A stretch of DNA of 64,000 nucleotides from Crossiella sp. CA-258035 (GTDB taxonomy: Bacteria; Actinomycetota; Actinomycetes; Mycobacteriales; Pseudonocardiaceae), in NCBI RefSeq assembly GCF_030064675.1, contig NZ_CP116413.1, forward strand, positions 3,814,001-3,878,000. Direction: 5' to 3'. Under the pieces are notes generated by a model that worked only from the letters and a program-made list of their open reading frames with translations, ran no database searches and was not told the origin of the DNA. Numbering within the stretch: the stretch's first letter is position 1; every line of letters starts with the position of its first letter. Shown here one piece after another: positions 1-7,843 of the stretch. A program made the position numbers and the translations under genes.

Positions 1-117
1 GCCGCAGGCCCGCGCATCGGCCAGGGTCCGGTCCCAGAAGGCGTCGAAGTCCGGTGGTGGCAGGGATTCCGGGCGATAGCGGGTGAGCTCGTCGAGCGCG
101 AGGTCGGTCAAGGGCAT
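1..117 (-). CDS. AXE1-type acetyl xylan esterase, N-terminal fragment cut by window edge
   Basis: Only the first 39 codons are in the window; the rest lies beyond position 1. The reading begins with ATG at 117 and translates to MPLTDLALDELTRYRP followed by a PDFDAFWDRTLADAR-like stretch. This is the typical N-terminus of the AXE1/cephalosporin-C deacetylase family of alpha/beta-hydrolases (DEL..YRP then DF..FW..TL..AR). No signal peptide is visible, so a cytoplasmic enzyme is likely. It follows the GH3 gene on the same strand with a 16-base gap, so the two are probably co-transcribed. Role inferred: deacetylation of imported acetylated oligosaccharides. The catalytic Ser, Asp and His lie outside the window and cannot be checked. 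Confidence 0.75.
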   Translation of the reverse strand, partial: MPLTDLALDELTRYRPESLPPPDFDAFWDRTLADARACG

Positions 118-133
118 GGCGGTTCCCCCGGTC

Positions 134-2980
134 TCAGGCCTGCGGGCTGAAGCGGAAGGCGGAGAGCCGGAAATCGCCGTGCAGCAACACTTGCAGGTCG
201 TGCACACCCTCCAGTACCGCCGGGAGGTCGGCCGCGGTGTTCGTCCAGGCGTAGCGGCCGCCGGTGACCGGCACCGTGATCCAGGCCAGCAGCCGGTCGG
301 CGGCCCGGAACTCCAGCCGGGCCTCGCCCGGGTCGTCCTCCGTCCGCGAGACCTCGGCCTCCACCCGGCAGGCGCCGGAGAGGTCGACGGAGCGGAACCA
401 CAGCGTCGCGGGCTCCGCCGGGTCCGCCGGGGTGACCGCGTCGCCGGTGGTGCGGGTGGCGTCGATGAGGGCGATGCCCGCGTAGTCGTCGAAGTCGACG
501 GCCGCGATGCGCCGGTCCACGCCCGCCCGGCAGGCCGGGGCCGTGCCGGTCACGGTGAGCGGCGCGACGAGCACCACGTGCTCGGCGGAGCGGCCGATCA
601 GCACCCGGTACCCGCCGGGGTCGACGGCGAAGGCGCCAGTGGTGACGTCCCAGTGCGCCAGCGCCTCGGCGGGCAGCCAGAAGGTCAGCTCCTCGCTCTC
701 GCCGGGCACCAGCCAGACCTTGGCGAAGTCGGCCAGCCGCAGCCGGGGCGCCTGGTACCGGGCATCCAGCGCCTGCACGTAGAGCTGGACCACCTCGCAG
801 CCCGTCCGGGCGCCGGTGTTGGTCAGCGTCACCGAGACCTCGACCGAACCGTCCTGGGCCACGGTGTCCGAGGACAGCTTCAGGTCCTGGTAGGTGAACT
901 CGGTGTAGGACAGGCCGTGGCCGAAGGGGTACAGCGGCGCGGCCCGGTGGTACTGGTAGGTCCAGCCAGCCTTGATGATGTCGTAGTCCAGCGGGTGCGG
1001 CAGCTCGTCCCCGCCGCGGTACCAGGTCTGCGGCAGCCGTCCGCTGGGCTCGGCCGTGCCGAGCAGCACGGCGGCCAGCGCGTGGCCTGACTCCTGCCCG
1101 CCGTGGGAGGTCCACACCACGGCGGGCAGGTGCTCATCGGCCCAGTCCAGGGCGTAGGGGTAGCTGCTCATCACGACCAGCGCGGTCTCCGGCCGGACCA
1201 CCGAAACCTTGCGCAGCAACGACTCCTGGGCCTCGGGCAGCGCGATGCCCTTGCGGTCCTCGGTTTCCCGGCCGTGGATGAGGGGGTGGTTGCCGAGCAC
1301 GACCACCGCGGCGTCGGCCGTCCCGGCGGCGGCCAGTGCCTCGGCCGCGCCGTCGCGCAGCAGCTCGCGCTGCCAGCGCTCGGCCTCCGCCGGGTTCTCG
1401 GCGGTGACGCTCACCCGGCCGTCGACCGGATCGACCACGGCGTAGCGGCCGGTGAGGACGTTGCGCAGCAGCACGGTGTCCGCGCCCGCGGGTTCCAGCC
1501 GGAAGGTCTCGCGTACCTCCCAGGTCTTGATCACGTCCTGGTCGGCGGCGAGCGTGTCGCCGTCCTTGAGGCTCAGGTAGCGCCCGGTGTCCGCGGAGCG
1601 CAGGGTCAGCACCCCGTCGCCCCAGTCCAGCACGTCGAAGGCGGTCTTGCCCAGCACCTCGCCGGTCGTGTTGGCGCGCAACGCGATCCGGTCCGCGCCG
1701 TCGGCCACGACCACCTCGCCGCCGTGCCCGGCCAGCGCCGCCCGCAGGCCGTCGGCGACCGTGACCGCGTAGGGCAGGGTGCCGCTGTACCAGTCCTCGC
1801 ACAGCACGTCGGCCAGCGGGCCGACCACCGCGATCCGCCGCGCCTTGGTCGCGTCCAGCGGCAGCACACCGTTGTTGCGCAACAACACCGTCGACTCGGT
1901 GGCGGCCCGCAGCGCGAGCGCCTGGTGCGCGGGGCAGTTGATGACCTCGGGGCCGATGGCGGCGTAGGGGTCCAGCTCGGGGTCGAACTCGCCGAGCCGG
2001 AAGCGGATCTCCAGCTGCCGCCGGACCGCGCGGTCCACGTCGGCCTCCTCGAGCAGGCCGCGCTCCAGTGCCGCGCGCAGCCGTCCGACCGGGGTGGCGC
2101 TGTCCTCGCCGTGGTCGGTGAAGCTGTCGATGCCGGCCTTGAGCGCGGCGGCGTGCGACTCGGCGTGGTCGTCGAAGTAGTGCTCGGGGTCGACCAGGTT
2201 CGACGGCGCCTCGGCGTCGCTGACCACGAACAGCTCGTGCCCGGTCGGCTCGGCCCAGCGCCGCAGCTCCTCGTTGATCAGCGGGCTGACGTGGCAGGGG
2301 CGGCCGTTGACCAGGTTGTAGCCGGCCATCGCGCCGGTGGCCGCGCCCGCGGCGACCACGGGGCGGAAGGCGGCCAGGTCGTACTCGTGCAGCACCCGGG
2401 GGCGCAGAGCGGAGGAGGTGACGCAGCGGTCGTCCTCGTTGTTGTAGGCCAGGAAGTGCTTGAGCACCGGCGCCGCGCGCAGGAAGCGCGGGTGGTCCCC
2501 GGCCAGGCCCTGGCAGAAGGCCAGCCCGACGCGCGCGGTGTGCGCCGGGTCCTCGGAGTAGCCCTCCTCGTTGCGCCCCCAGCGCGGGTCGCGCAGCAGG
2601 TTCAGCACCGGCGCCCACGCCTGCAGGCTGTGCGGGCCGGTGCCGATGGCCGGTTCGCGGTGGTGGTGGAAGGCCCGCAGCTCGACCGAGGTCGCCTCGG
2701 CCACCCGGCGCACCAGCTCCTCGTCCCAGCTCGCGCCCAGCCCCACCGCCTGCGGGAAGACGGTGGCCTGCCCGATCCAGGCGACCCCGTGCAGGGCCTC
2801 GGACCCGGTCCGGAACGCGCCAAGGCCCAGGCGGGGCACGGCGGGCGCGTACTGGTGCAGCATCGCGATCCGCTCGTCGAGGGTGAGCCTGCCGAGCAGG
2901 TCCTCGACGCGCTCGCGCGTGGGGCGCGCGGGGTCGCGGAACGGCAGCCGCTCAATGGCGTAGGCGGACTCAGAACTCAC
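134..2980 (-). CDS. Family GH3 beta-glucosidase/beta-xylosidase with inserted trefoil-like segment and CBM6-like tail
   Basis: 948 residues from GTG at 2980, which has a GAGGGG ribosome-binding site about 8 bases upstream; the open frame extends further but without support. The N-terminal TIM-barrel part carries LKHFLAYNNE and the nucleophile motif VVSDAEAP (Asp near residue 255). The second GH3 domain is split by about 130 residues with two similar blocks, LRSADTGRYLSL and LRNVLTGRYAVV, resembling a fascin/beta-trefoil fold. After it come the VVLGNHP and GRLPQTWY GH3 motifs, a fibronectin-III-like domain, and a C-terminal beta-sandwich (IAAVDFDDYAGI onward) resembling CBM6. No signal peptide, so it probably acts in the cytoplasm on imported oligosaccharides. 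Divergent from the importer operon across a shared promoter with two LacI-type operators. Exact substrate (glucosyl or xylosyl) cannot be read from the sequence. Confidence 0.88.
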   Translation of the reverse strand: MSSESAYAIERLPFRDPARPTRERVEDLLGRLTLDERIAMLHQYAPAVPRLGLGAFRTGSEALHGVAWIGQATVFPQAVGLGASWDEELVRRVAEATSVELRAFHHHREPAIGTGPHSLQAWAPVLNLLRDPRWGRNEEGYSEDPAHTARVGLAFCQGLAGDHPRFLRAAPVLKHFLAYNNEDDRCVTSSALRPRVLHEYDLAAFRPVVAAGAATGAMAGYNLVNGRPCHVSPLINEELRRWAEPTGHELFVVSDAEAPSNLVDPEHYFDDHAESHAAALKAGIDSFTDHGEDSATPVGRLRAALERGLLEEADVDRAVRRQLEIRFRLGEFDPELDPYAAIGPEVINCPAHQALALRAATESTVLLRNNGVLPLDATKARRIAVVGPLADVLCEDWYSGTLPYAVTVADGLRAALAGHGGEVVVADGADRIALRANTTGEVLGKTAFDVLDWGDGVLTLRSADTGRYLSLKDGDTLAADQDVIKTWEVRETFRLEPAGADTVLLRNVLTGRYAVVDPVDGRVSVTAENPAEAERWQRELLRDGAAEALAAAGTADAAVVVLGNHPLIHGRETEDRKGIALPEAQESLLRKVSVVRPETALVVMSSYPYALDWADEHLPAVVWTSHGGQESGHALAAVLLGTAEPSGRLPQTWYRGGDELPHPLDYDIIKAGWTYQYHRAAPLYPFGHGLSYTEFTYQDLKLSSDTVAQDGSVEVSVTLTNTGARTGCEVVQLYVQALDARYQAPRLRLADFAKVWLVPGESEELTFWLPAEALAHWDVTTGAFAVDPGGYRVLIGRSAEHVVLVAPLTVTGTAPACRAGVDRRIAAVDFDDYAGIALIDATRTTGDAVTPADPAEPATLWFRSVDLSGACRVEAEVSRTEDDPGEARLEFRAADRLLAWITVPVTGGRYAWTNTAADLPAVLEGVHDLQVLLHGDFRLSAFRFSPQA

Positions 2981-3008
2981 GGAGCAACCCCTCAGGTCAG
3001 ATGCTGTG

Positions 3009-3022
3009 TTGAAGCGCTTCGA
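3009..3022. promoter_or_regulatory. LacI-type operator, copy 1
   Basis: The sequence TTGAAGCGCTTCGA contains the perfect palindrome GAAGCGCTTC with the central CG step typical of LacI-family sites. It lies 29 bases upstream of the GH3 start, in the divergent GH3/solute-binding-protein intergenic region. The LacI-type regulator encoded at 6762-7799 is the obvious candidate to bind it; that pairing is inferred. Confidence 0.7.
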
Positions 3023-3096
3023 CATTGGCATGCAGGGGTTTTGCCTGTCAACGTCTTGTTACGACGGTGTCAAGTCATTACTCTCCCCCCAATCCG

Positions 3097-3110
3097 TTTA
3101 AGCGCTTCGA
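3097..3110. promoter_or_regulatory. LacI-type operator, copy 2
   Basis: The sequence TTTAAGCGCTTCGA shares 13 of 14 bases with the copy at 3009-3022 and keeps the AAGCGCTT palindrome. It is 31 bases upstream of the solute-binding-protein ATG. Centre-to-centre distance to copy 1 is 88 bases, which could allow looping or independent control of the two divergent transcripts. Confidence 0.7.
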
Positions 3111-3141
3111 CGCACTTCAATGACGAAGGACCGGTTCCGTC

Positions 3142-4824
3142 ATGGGTATCGAGATCAACCGCAGGAACTTCTTAACCGCCGCCGCCTCGGTCGCGGGAGC
3201 CATCGCGGCCGGCCCGCTGCTGTCGGCCTGCGGCGGCGGCCCGCAGCAGCGGGCCGGCACCAACACCGACGCCGGTCTCAAGGCCGCGCTGCCCGCCCAC
3301 GTGCCGCACACCGCGATCAAGCCGGACATCCCCTCGGTGATCGGCGGCCCGGACACCTTCACCGACCCCGGCTTCCTCAGCTACCCGGCCAACCGGGTCG
3401 CCACCGTGAGCGGGGTGCCGGGCAAGGGCGGCAAGTACTCCGCGGTCACGCCGCTGTGGGGCACCGTGCCGCCGGCCGGGAACTCCTTCTACCAGGCCAT
3501 GCACAAGGCGCTGGGCGTCGAGCTGACCATGCGGCCGGCGGACGGCAACAACTACGCCACCATGGTCCCGACCATGACCGCGGCCAAGAAGCTGCCCGAC
3601 TGGATCCAGCTGCCCGCCTGGTGGAACCCGAACTTCAACGTCGGCGGGCTGGCCGGCACGCAGCTGGCGGACCTGACGCCCTACCTCTCCGGCGACAACA
3701 TCAAGAAGTACCCCAACCTCGCGGCCCTGTCCCCGGGCGCCTGGCGGACCGGCGTCTGGGGCGACAAGCTGTACGGGATCCCCTCCTTCTCCACCGGCTT
3801 CCAGGTCGCGGGCCTGATCTACTACCGGCGCGACGTGTTCGAGGCCAGGGGCATCCGTGCCGATGAGGTCAAGTCTGCCGAGGACCTGATGAGCCTGGGC
3901 AAGGAGCTGACCGACGCCAAGCGCGGCGTGTGGGCCTTCGACGACGTGTGGACCTACATCTACACCTCCTTCGGCGCGCCGCTGAAGTGGCGGGTGGACA
4001 ACGGAAAGCTGGTGCACGCCTACGAGACGCCGGAGTACCTGGAGGCGCTCAACTGGAACCACCGGCTGGCCACCTCCGGCTACCTGCACCCCGACGCGCT
4101 GGCTGGTAACAACGTCGACGCGGTCACCCGCTTCTACGCCGGGAAGACGCTGATCCAGGGCGGCGGGCAGGGCGCGTGGAACCTCACCGACCACCAGGCG
4201 GGCGGCGCGGCGAACCGGGACTACCGGCGCGGGGCGTTCAACTTCTTCGCCGCCGACGGCAAGAGCAAGCCGGTGGTCTACCAGGGCCCCTCCACCAACC
4301 TGGTCAGCTACCTCAACATCAACCTCAAGCCCGAGCAGATCGAAGAGCTGCTGGCGGTGGCGAACTACCTGGCCGCGCCGTACGGGTCGGCCGAGTACAC
4401 GATGGTCAACTTCGGGGTCGAGGGCACGCACCACACGATGGCCAACGGGGTGCCCACGTTCACCGACGAGGGCAAGAAGATGGTCCAGGCGCAGACCTAC
4501 CCGTTCCTGGCCACCCCGGCCTCGGTGATCAGCAACCCCGGCGGGGAGGTCGTCACCAGGGACTACACCAGCTGGCAGGCCGCCAACATGCAGGCCCTGG
4601 CCAAACCGGTGTTCTGGAACATGAACTTCAGCATGCCGCAGGCGCAGGCCTCGGCACTGGCCGCGCAGTCGGTGGAGGACACCGTCAAGGACTGCTACCA
4701 CGGCAAGAAGAAGGTCGCCGACGTGCAGGCCGCCATCGCCAGCTGGAAGTCCACCGGCGGCGGGGACCGGCTGACCCAGTGGATGACCGAGAACGTGCTG
4801 CAGAAGTTCGGCACCGGGCAGTGA
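3142..4824 (+). CDS. Extracellular solute-binding lipoprotein of a sugar ABC importer (LplA/YtcQ type)
   Basis: 560 residues. The N-terminus has a twin-arginine segment (INRRNFLTAAAS), a hydrophobic stretch and a lipobox LSAC with the acylated Cys at residue 30, so it is probably a Tat-exported lipoprotein on the outer face of the membrane. The length and body (VVYQGPSTNLVSYLNIN, EYTMVNFGVEGTHH) fit the large binding proteins that pair with LplB/LplC permeases. A GAAGGA site lies upstream of the ATG. The stop overlaps the GTG of the next gene by four bases. With xyloglucan-active enzymes all around, the ligand is probably a xyloglucan oligosaccharide (inference). No ATPase gene is present, so a shared MsiK/MsmX-type ATPase is expected. 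Confidence 0.9.
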   Translation: MGIEINRRNFLTAAASVAGAIAAGPLLSACGGGPQQRAGTNTDAGLKAALPAHVPHTAIKPDIPSVIGGPDTFTDPGFLSYPANRVATVSGVPGKGGKYSAVTPLWGTVPPAGNSFYQAMHKALGVELTMRPADGNNYATMVPTMTAAKKLPDWIQLPAWWNPNFNVGGLAGTQLADLTPYLSGDNIKKYPNLAALSPGAWRTGVWGDKLYGIPSFSTGFQVAGLIYYRRDVFEARGIRADEVKSAEDLMSLGKELTDAKRGVWAFDDVWTYIYTSFGAPLKWRVDNGKLVHAYETPEYLEALNWNHRLATSGYLHPDALAGNNVDAVTRFYAGKTLIQGGGQGAWNLTDHQAGGAANRDYRRGAFNFFAADGKSKPVVYQGPSTNLVSYLNINLKPEQIEELLAVANYLAAPYGSAEYTMVNFGVEGTHHTMANGVPTFTDEGKKMVQAQTYPFLATPASVISNPGGEVVTRDYTSWQAANMQALAKPVFWNMNFSMPQAQASALAAQSVEDTVKDCYHGKKKVADVQAAIASWKSTGGGDRLTQWMTENVLQKFGTGQ

Positions 4825-5765
4825 GCACGCCACCAGCGCCCCCCACGGCACGACCGAGGCTGAGTTGGCGGGTCCGGCTGCGGCGGGACCGGTCCCTGCT
4901 GCTGATGACGGTGCCCGCGGTGCTCCTGCTGCTGGTCTTCAACTACGTGCCACTGTTCGGCATCGTCACCGCCTTCCAGGAGTACGACCCGCTGGCCGGG
5001 GTCTGGGCCAGCGAATGGGTCGGGTTCGAGCAGTTCCAGCGGCTCTTCGGCGACCCGCTGTTCTGGGGCGCGCTGCAGAACACGCTCTACCTCAGCTTCG
5101 TCCAGCTGGCGCTGTTCTTCCCGGTGCCGATCGCGCTGGCGATGCTGCTCAACTCGCTGCTGTCGCAACGGCTGCGCAACTTCATCCAGGCCGTGGTCTA
5201 CCTGCCGCACTTCTTCTCCTGGGTGCTGGCCGTCACGATCTTCCAGCAGATGCTCGGCGGGGTAGGCGCGCTCAACCAGTTCTTGCGCGGCAACGACATC
5301 GGCACCTGGGACATCATGACCAACCCGGACACCTTCGCGCTCCTGGTCACCTCGCAGGCGATCTGGAAGGAGGCCGGCTGGGGGATCATCGTCTTCCTGG
5401 CCGCGCTGGCCGCCATCAACACCGACCTGTACGAGGCGGCCGCGGCCGACGGCGCCAGTCGCTGGCGCCGGATGTGGCACATCACGCTGCCCGGCCTGCG
5501 CGGGGTGATCGTGCTGATGCTGGTGCTGCGCCTGGGAAACGCGCTGACCGTCGGGTTCGAGCAGTTCCTGGTCCAGCGGGACGCGGTCGGCCACGACGCG
5601 GCGGACGTGCTGGACACCTTCGCCTTCTACTACGGCATCGCCACCGGCAACTACAGCTACGGCGCGGCCGCGGGCCTGTTCAAGAGCGTCATCTCGCTGC
5701 TGCTCATCTGGGGCGCGAACAAGCTGGCGCACGCCTTCGGTGAAGACGGGTTGTACCGGAAATGA
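4821..5765 (+). CDS. Sugar ABC transporter permease (LplB type)
   Basis: 314 residues from GTG at 4821, which overlaps the preceding stop (GTGA). After a basic Pro-rich N-terminus (RPRLSWRVRLRRD) there are about six hydrophobic segments, beginning with LLLMTVPAVLLLLVFNYVP. The ATPase-docking EAA loop is visible as YEAAAADGASRWRRMWHITLPG near residue 215, the standard MalF-like signature. FQEYDPLAGVWASEWVGFEQF in the first periplasmic loop is typical of LplB-type CUT1 permeases. It forms the import channel with the next gene product. Confidence 0.92.
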   Translation: MSTPPAPPTARPRLSWRVRLRRDRSLLLMTVPAVLLLLVFNYVPLFGIVTAFQEYDPLAGVWASEWVGFEQFQRLFGDPLFWGALQNTLYLSFVQLALFFPVPIALAMLLNSLLSQRLRNFIQAVVYLPHFFSWVLAVTIFQQMLGGVGALNQFLRGNDIGTWDIMTNPDTFALLVTSQAIWKEAGWGIIVFLAALAAINTDLYEAAAADGASRWRRMWHITLPGLRGVIVLMLVLRLGNALTVGFEQFLVQRDAVGHDAADVLDTFAFYYGIATGNYSYGAAAGLFKSVISLLLIWGANKLAHAFGEDGLYRK

Positions 5766-6736
5766 CCAACACACTCACGATCGAACGCACGCGGGGGAAC
5801 GCGGGCGCGACCGGATCGGCGCCGCGTCGGAAGAAGCGGTCTGCCCGCCCGCCGTGGGAGGAGCCGCCGACGGCCGTCGGCCAGACCGCCAAGGGCCTGA
5901 CCCTCGGCGGGCTGATGCTGGTCATGCTGGTGCCGCTGTGGATCATCGTGGTGACCAGCCTGTCCACCCAGGCCGCGGTCAACCGCGCGGGCGGCCTGGT
6001 GCTCTGGCCGGACGGCCTGACCGTCGAGGCGTACCGGGTGATGCTGGAGGACCCGACCGTGCGATCGGCGCTGGTGGTGAGCCTCGGCATCACCGCGGTC
6101 GGCACGGTGGTCTCGCTGGTGGTGTCGATCCTGTGCGCCTACGGCCTGTCCAGGTCCGGTTCGTTCGGCCACCGCTTCGTGCTCATCCTGCTGATCGTCA
6201 CCATGTTCGTCAGCGGCGGCCTGATCCCGACCTTCCTGGTGGTCACCGGGCTCGGTGGCTACGGCGAGTGGTGGGCGCTGATCCTGCCCAGCGCGGTGTC
6301 GGTGTTCAACATCCTCATCCTGCGCTCCTTCTACTCCTCGACCTCCGCCGACCTGATCGAGGCCGCCCGGATCGACGGCGCGGGGGAGTGGCGGATCCTG
6401 TGGTCCATCGTGCTGCCCACCTCGCGCGCGGTGACCGCGGTGATGGCGCTGTTCTACGGCGTCGGCTACTGGAACTCCTTCTTCAACGTGATGTTGTACA
6501 TGCCCACCGACGCGGAGAAGTGGCCGCTGCAGTACGTGCTGTTCACCTACGTCAACCGGGGCAACGGACTACCCGGCTCGGTCAACGCGGGCTTCGGCAC
6601 CCAGTTCGCCCAGACCGCGCCGCTGTCGCTGCAGATGGCGGTGGTGGTGCTGACCCTGGTGCCGCTGCTGATCGTCTACCCCTTCGTGCAGAAGCACTTC
6701 CGCACCGGTGTGCTCACCGGCGCGATCAAGGGCTGA
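5762..6736 (+). CDS. Sugar ABC transporter permease (LplC/YtcP type)
   Basis: 324 residues; ATG at 5762 overlaps the previous stop (ATGA), indicating translational coupling. The first ~45 residues are basic and Pro-rich, followed by six predicted membrane segments. The EAA motif appears as IEAARIDGAGEWRILWSIVLPTS. The C-terminus VQKHFRTGVLTGAIKG is the near-invariant ending of YtcP/LplC permeases (HF..G...GAVKG), so the protein is complete. Partner of the 4821-5765 permease. Confidence 0.93.
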   Translation: MTNTLTIERTRGNAGATGSAPRRKKRSARPPWEEPPTAVGQTAKGLTLGGLMLVMLVPLWIIVVTSLSTQAAVNRAGGLVLWPDGLTVEAYRVMLEDPTVRSALVVSLGITAVGTVVSLVVSILCAYGLSRSGSFGHRFVLILLIVTMFVSGGLIPTFLVVTGLGGYGEWWALILPSAVSVFNILILRSFYSSTSADLIEAARIDGAGEWRILWSIVLPTSRAVTAVMALFYGVGYWNSFFNVMLYMPTDAEKWPLQYVLFTYVNRGNGLPGSVNAGFGTQFAQTAPLSLQMAVVVLTLVPLLIVYPFVQKHFRTGVLTGAIKG

Positions 6737-6761
6737 GCCCAGGAAGCAGGAACACCCGACC

Positions 6762-7799
6762 ATGGCGACAATCGCCGATGTGGCCAGGCACGCGGGCGTG
6801 TCGGCCAGCACGGTCAGCTACGTGCTCAGCGGCAAGCGCTCGGTCTCCGCGGAGACCAGGCGCCGTGTCGAGCGCTCGGTGACCGAGCTGGGCTACCACC
6901 CCAACGCGGGCGCGCGGGCACTGGCCGGTCGCCGCTCGCACATCATCGCCCTGGTGGTGCCGCTGCGCACCGACGTCTACGTGCCGATCATGATGGAGAT
7001 CGCCGTCTCGGTCACCATGTCGGCCCGGCAGCACGGGTACGACGTGCTGCTGGTGACCAACGACGAAGGACCCGACGGGGTGCGCCGGATCGTGGGCAGC
7101 GGACTGGCCGACGGCGTGATCCTGATGGACGTCGAGCTGGCCGACGAGCGGGTGCCCGCGCTGCGCGAGCTGGGCGCCCAGGCCGCGCTCATCGGGCTGC
7201 CGGACGACCCGCGCGGACTGTCCTGTGTGGACCACGACTTCGCCTCGGCAGGCGCGCTGTGCGCCGACCACCTGGCGGAGCTGGGCCACCGGGAGGTCGC
7301 CTTCATCGGCTACGGCTCCGGCGTCTACCACCGGCACGCCGGGTACGCCGAGCGCACGCTCACCGGCTTCCGCGAACGCGCGGAGCAGCGCGGGCTGCGG
7401 TTCGTGCACCGTTCCTGCGAGGGCACCTACGAGAGCACCGCGGGCGCGCTCACCCGCGTGCTGGCCGACCGGCCGGGCACCACCGGTTTCGTGGTGCAGA
7501 ACGAGGGCGCGATCGGCCCGCTGCTGAGCCTGCTGCGCTCCAGCGGGCGCACGGTGCCCGAGGACGCCTCGGTCATCGCGCTCTGCCCCGAACAGCTCGT
7601 CGAGCAGTACGCGCCCCGGCTCACCGCGGTGACCGGCCCGGCCAAGGAGCTCGGCCGGGTGGCCGTCGAGCAGCTGATGAGCAGGCTGGCCACGGCCACC
7701 CGCGAGGCGCCACCGCAGGACGAGCTGGTGCTGCTGGACCCGGTCCTGACCGTCCGGGAGAGCACCGGTCCCGCACCACGACTGGCCGCACATCCGTGA
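6762..7799 (+). CDS. LacI-family transcriptional regulator of the xyloglucan locus
   Basis: 345 residues from ATG at 6762, with AGGAAGCAGG upstream. The N-terminal HTH reads TIADVARHAGVSASTVSYVLSG, followed by the hinge helix (NAGARALAGRRS) and a periplasmic-binding-protein-like sensor domain (IIALVVPLRTDVYVPIMMEI; GHREVAFIGYG). It sits inside the transporter/hydrolase operon, 25 bases after the permease stop and 44 bases before the GH31 gene. It most likely represses from the two AAGCGCTT operators at 3009 and 3097 and releases on binding a xyloglucan-derived sugar; the inducer is not known. Confidence 0.9.
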   Translation: MATIADVARHAGVSASTVSYVLSGKRSVSAETRRRVERSVTELGYHPNAGARALAGRRSHIIALVVPLRTDVYVPIMMEIAVSVTMSARQHGYDVLLVTNDEGPDGVRRIVGSGLADGVILMDVELADERVPALRELGAQAALIGLPDDPRGLSCVDHDFASAGALCADHLAELGHREVAFIGYGSGVYHRHAGYAERTLTGFRERAEQRGLRFVHRSCEGTYESTAGALTRVLADRPGTTGFVVQNEGAIGPLLSLLRSSGRTVPEDASVIALCPEQLVEQYAPRLTAVTGPAKELGRVAVEQLMSRLATATREAPPQDELVLLDPVLTVRESTGPAPRLAAHP

Positions 7800-7843
7800 C
7801 GCCACCGCTGAACCCCACCATCCCCGAGCGCGAGGAGCGCCGC

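Noticed and set aside
1103-3175. 690-residue frame opposite the GH3 gene
   Set aside because: No domain or ribosome-binding site; the other strand has clear GH3 motifs.
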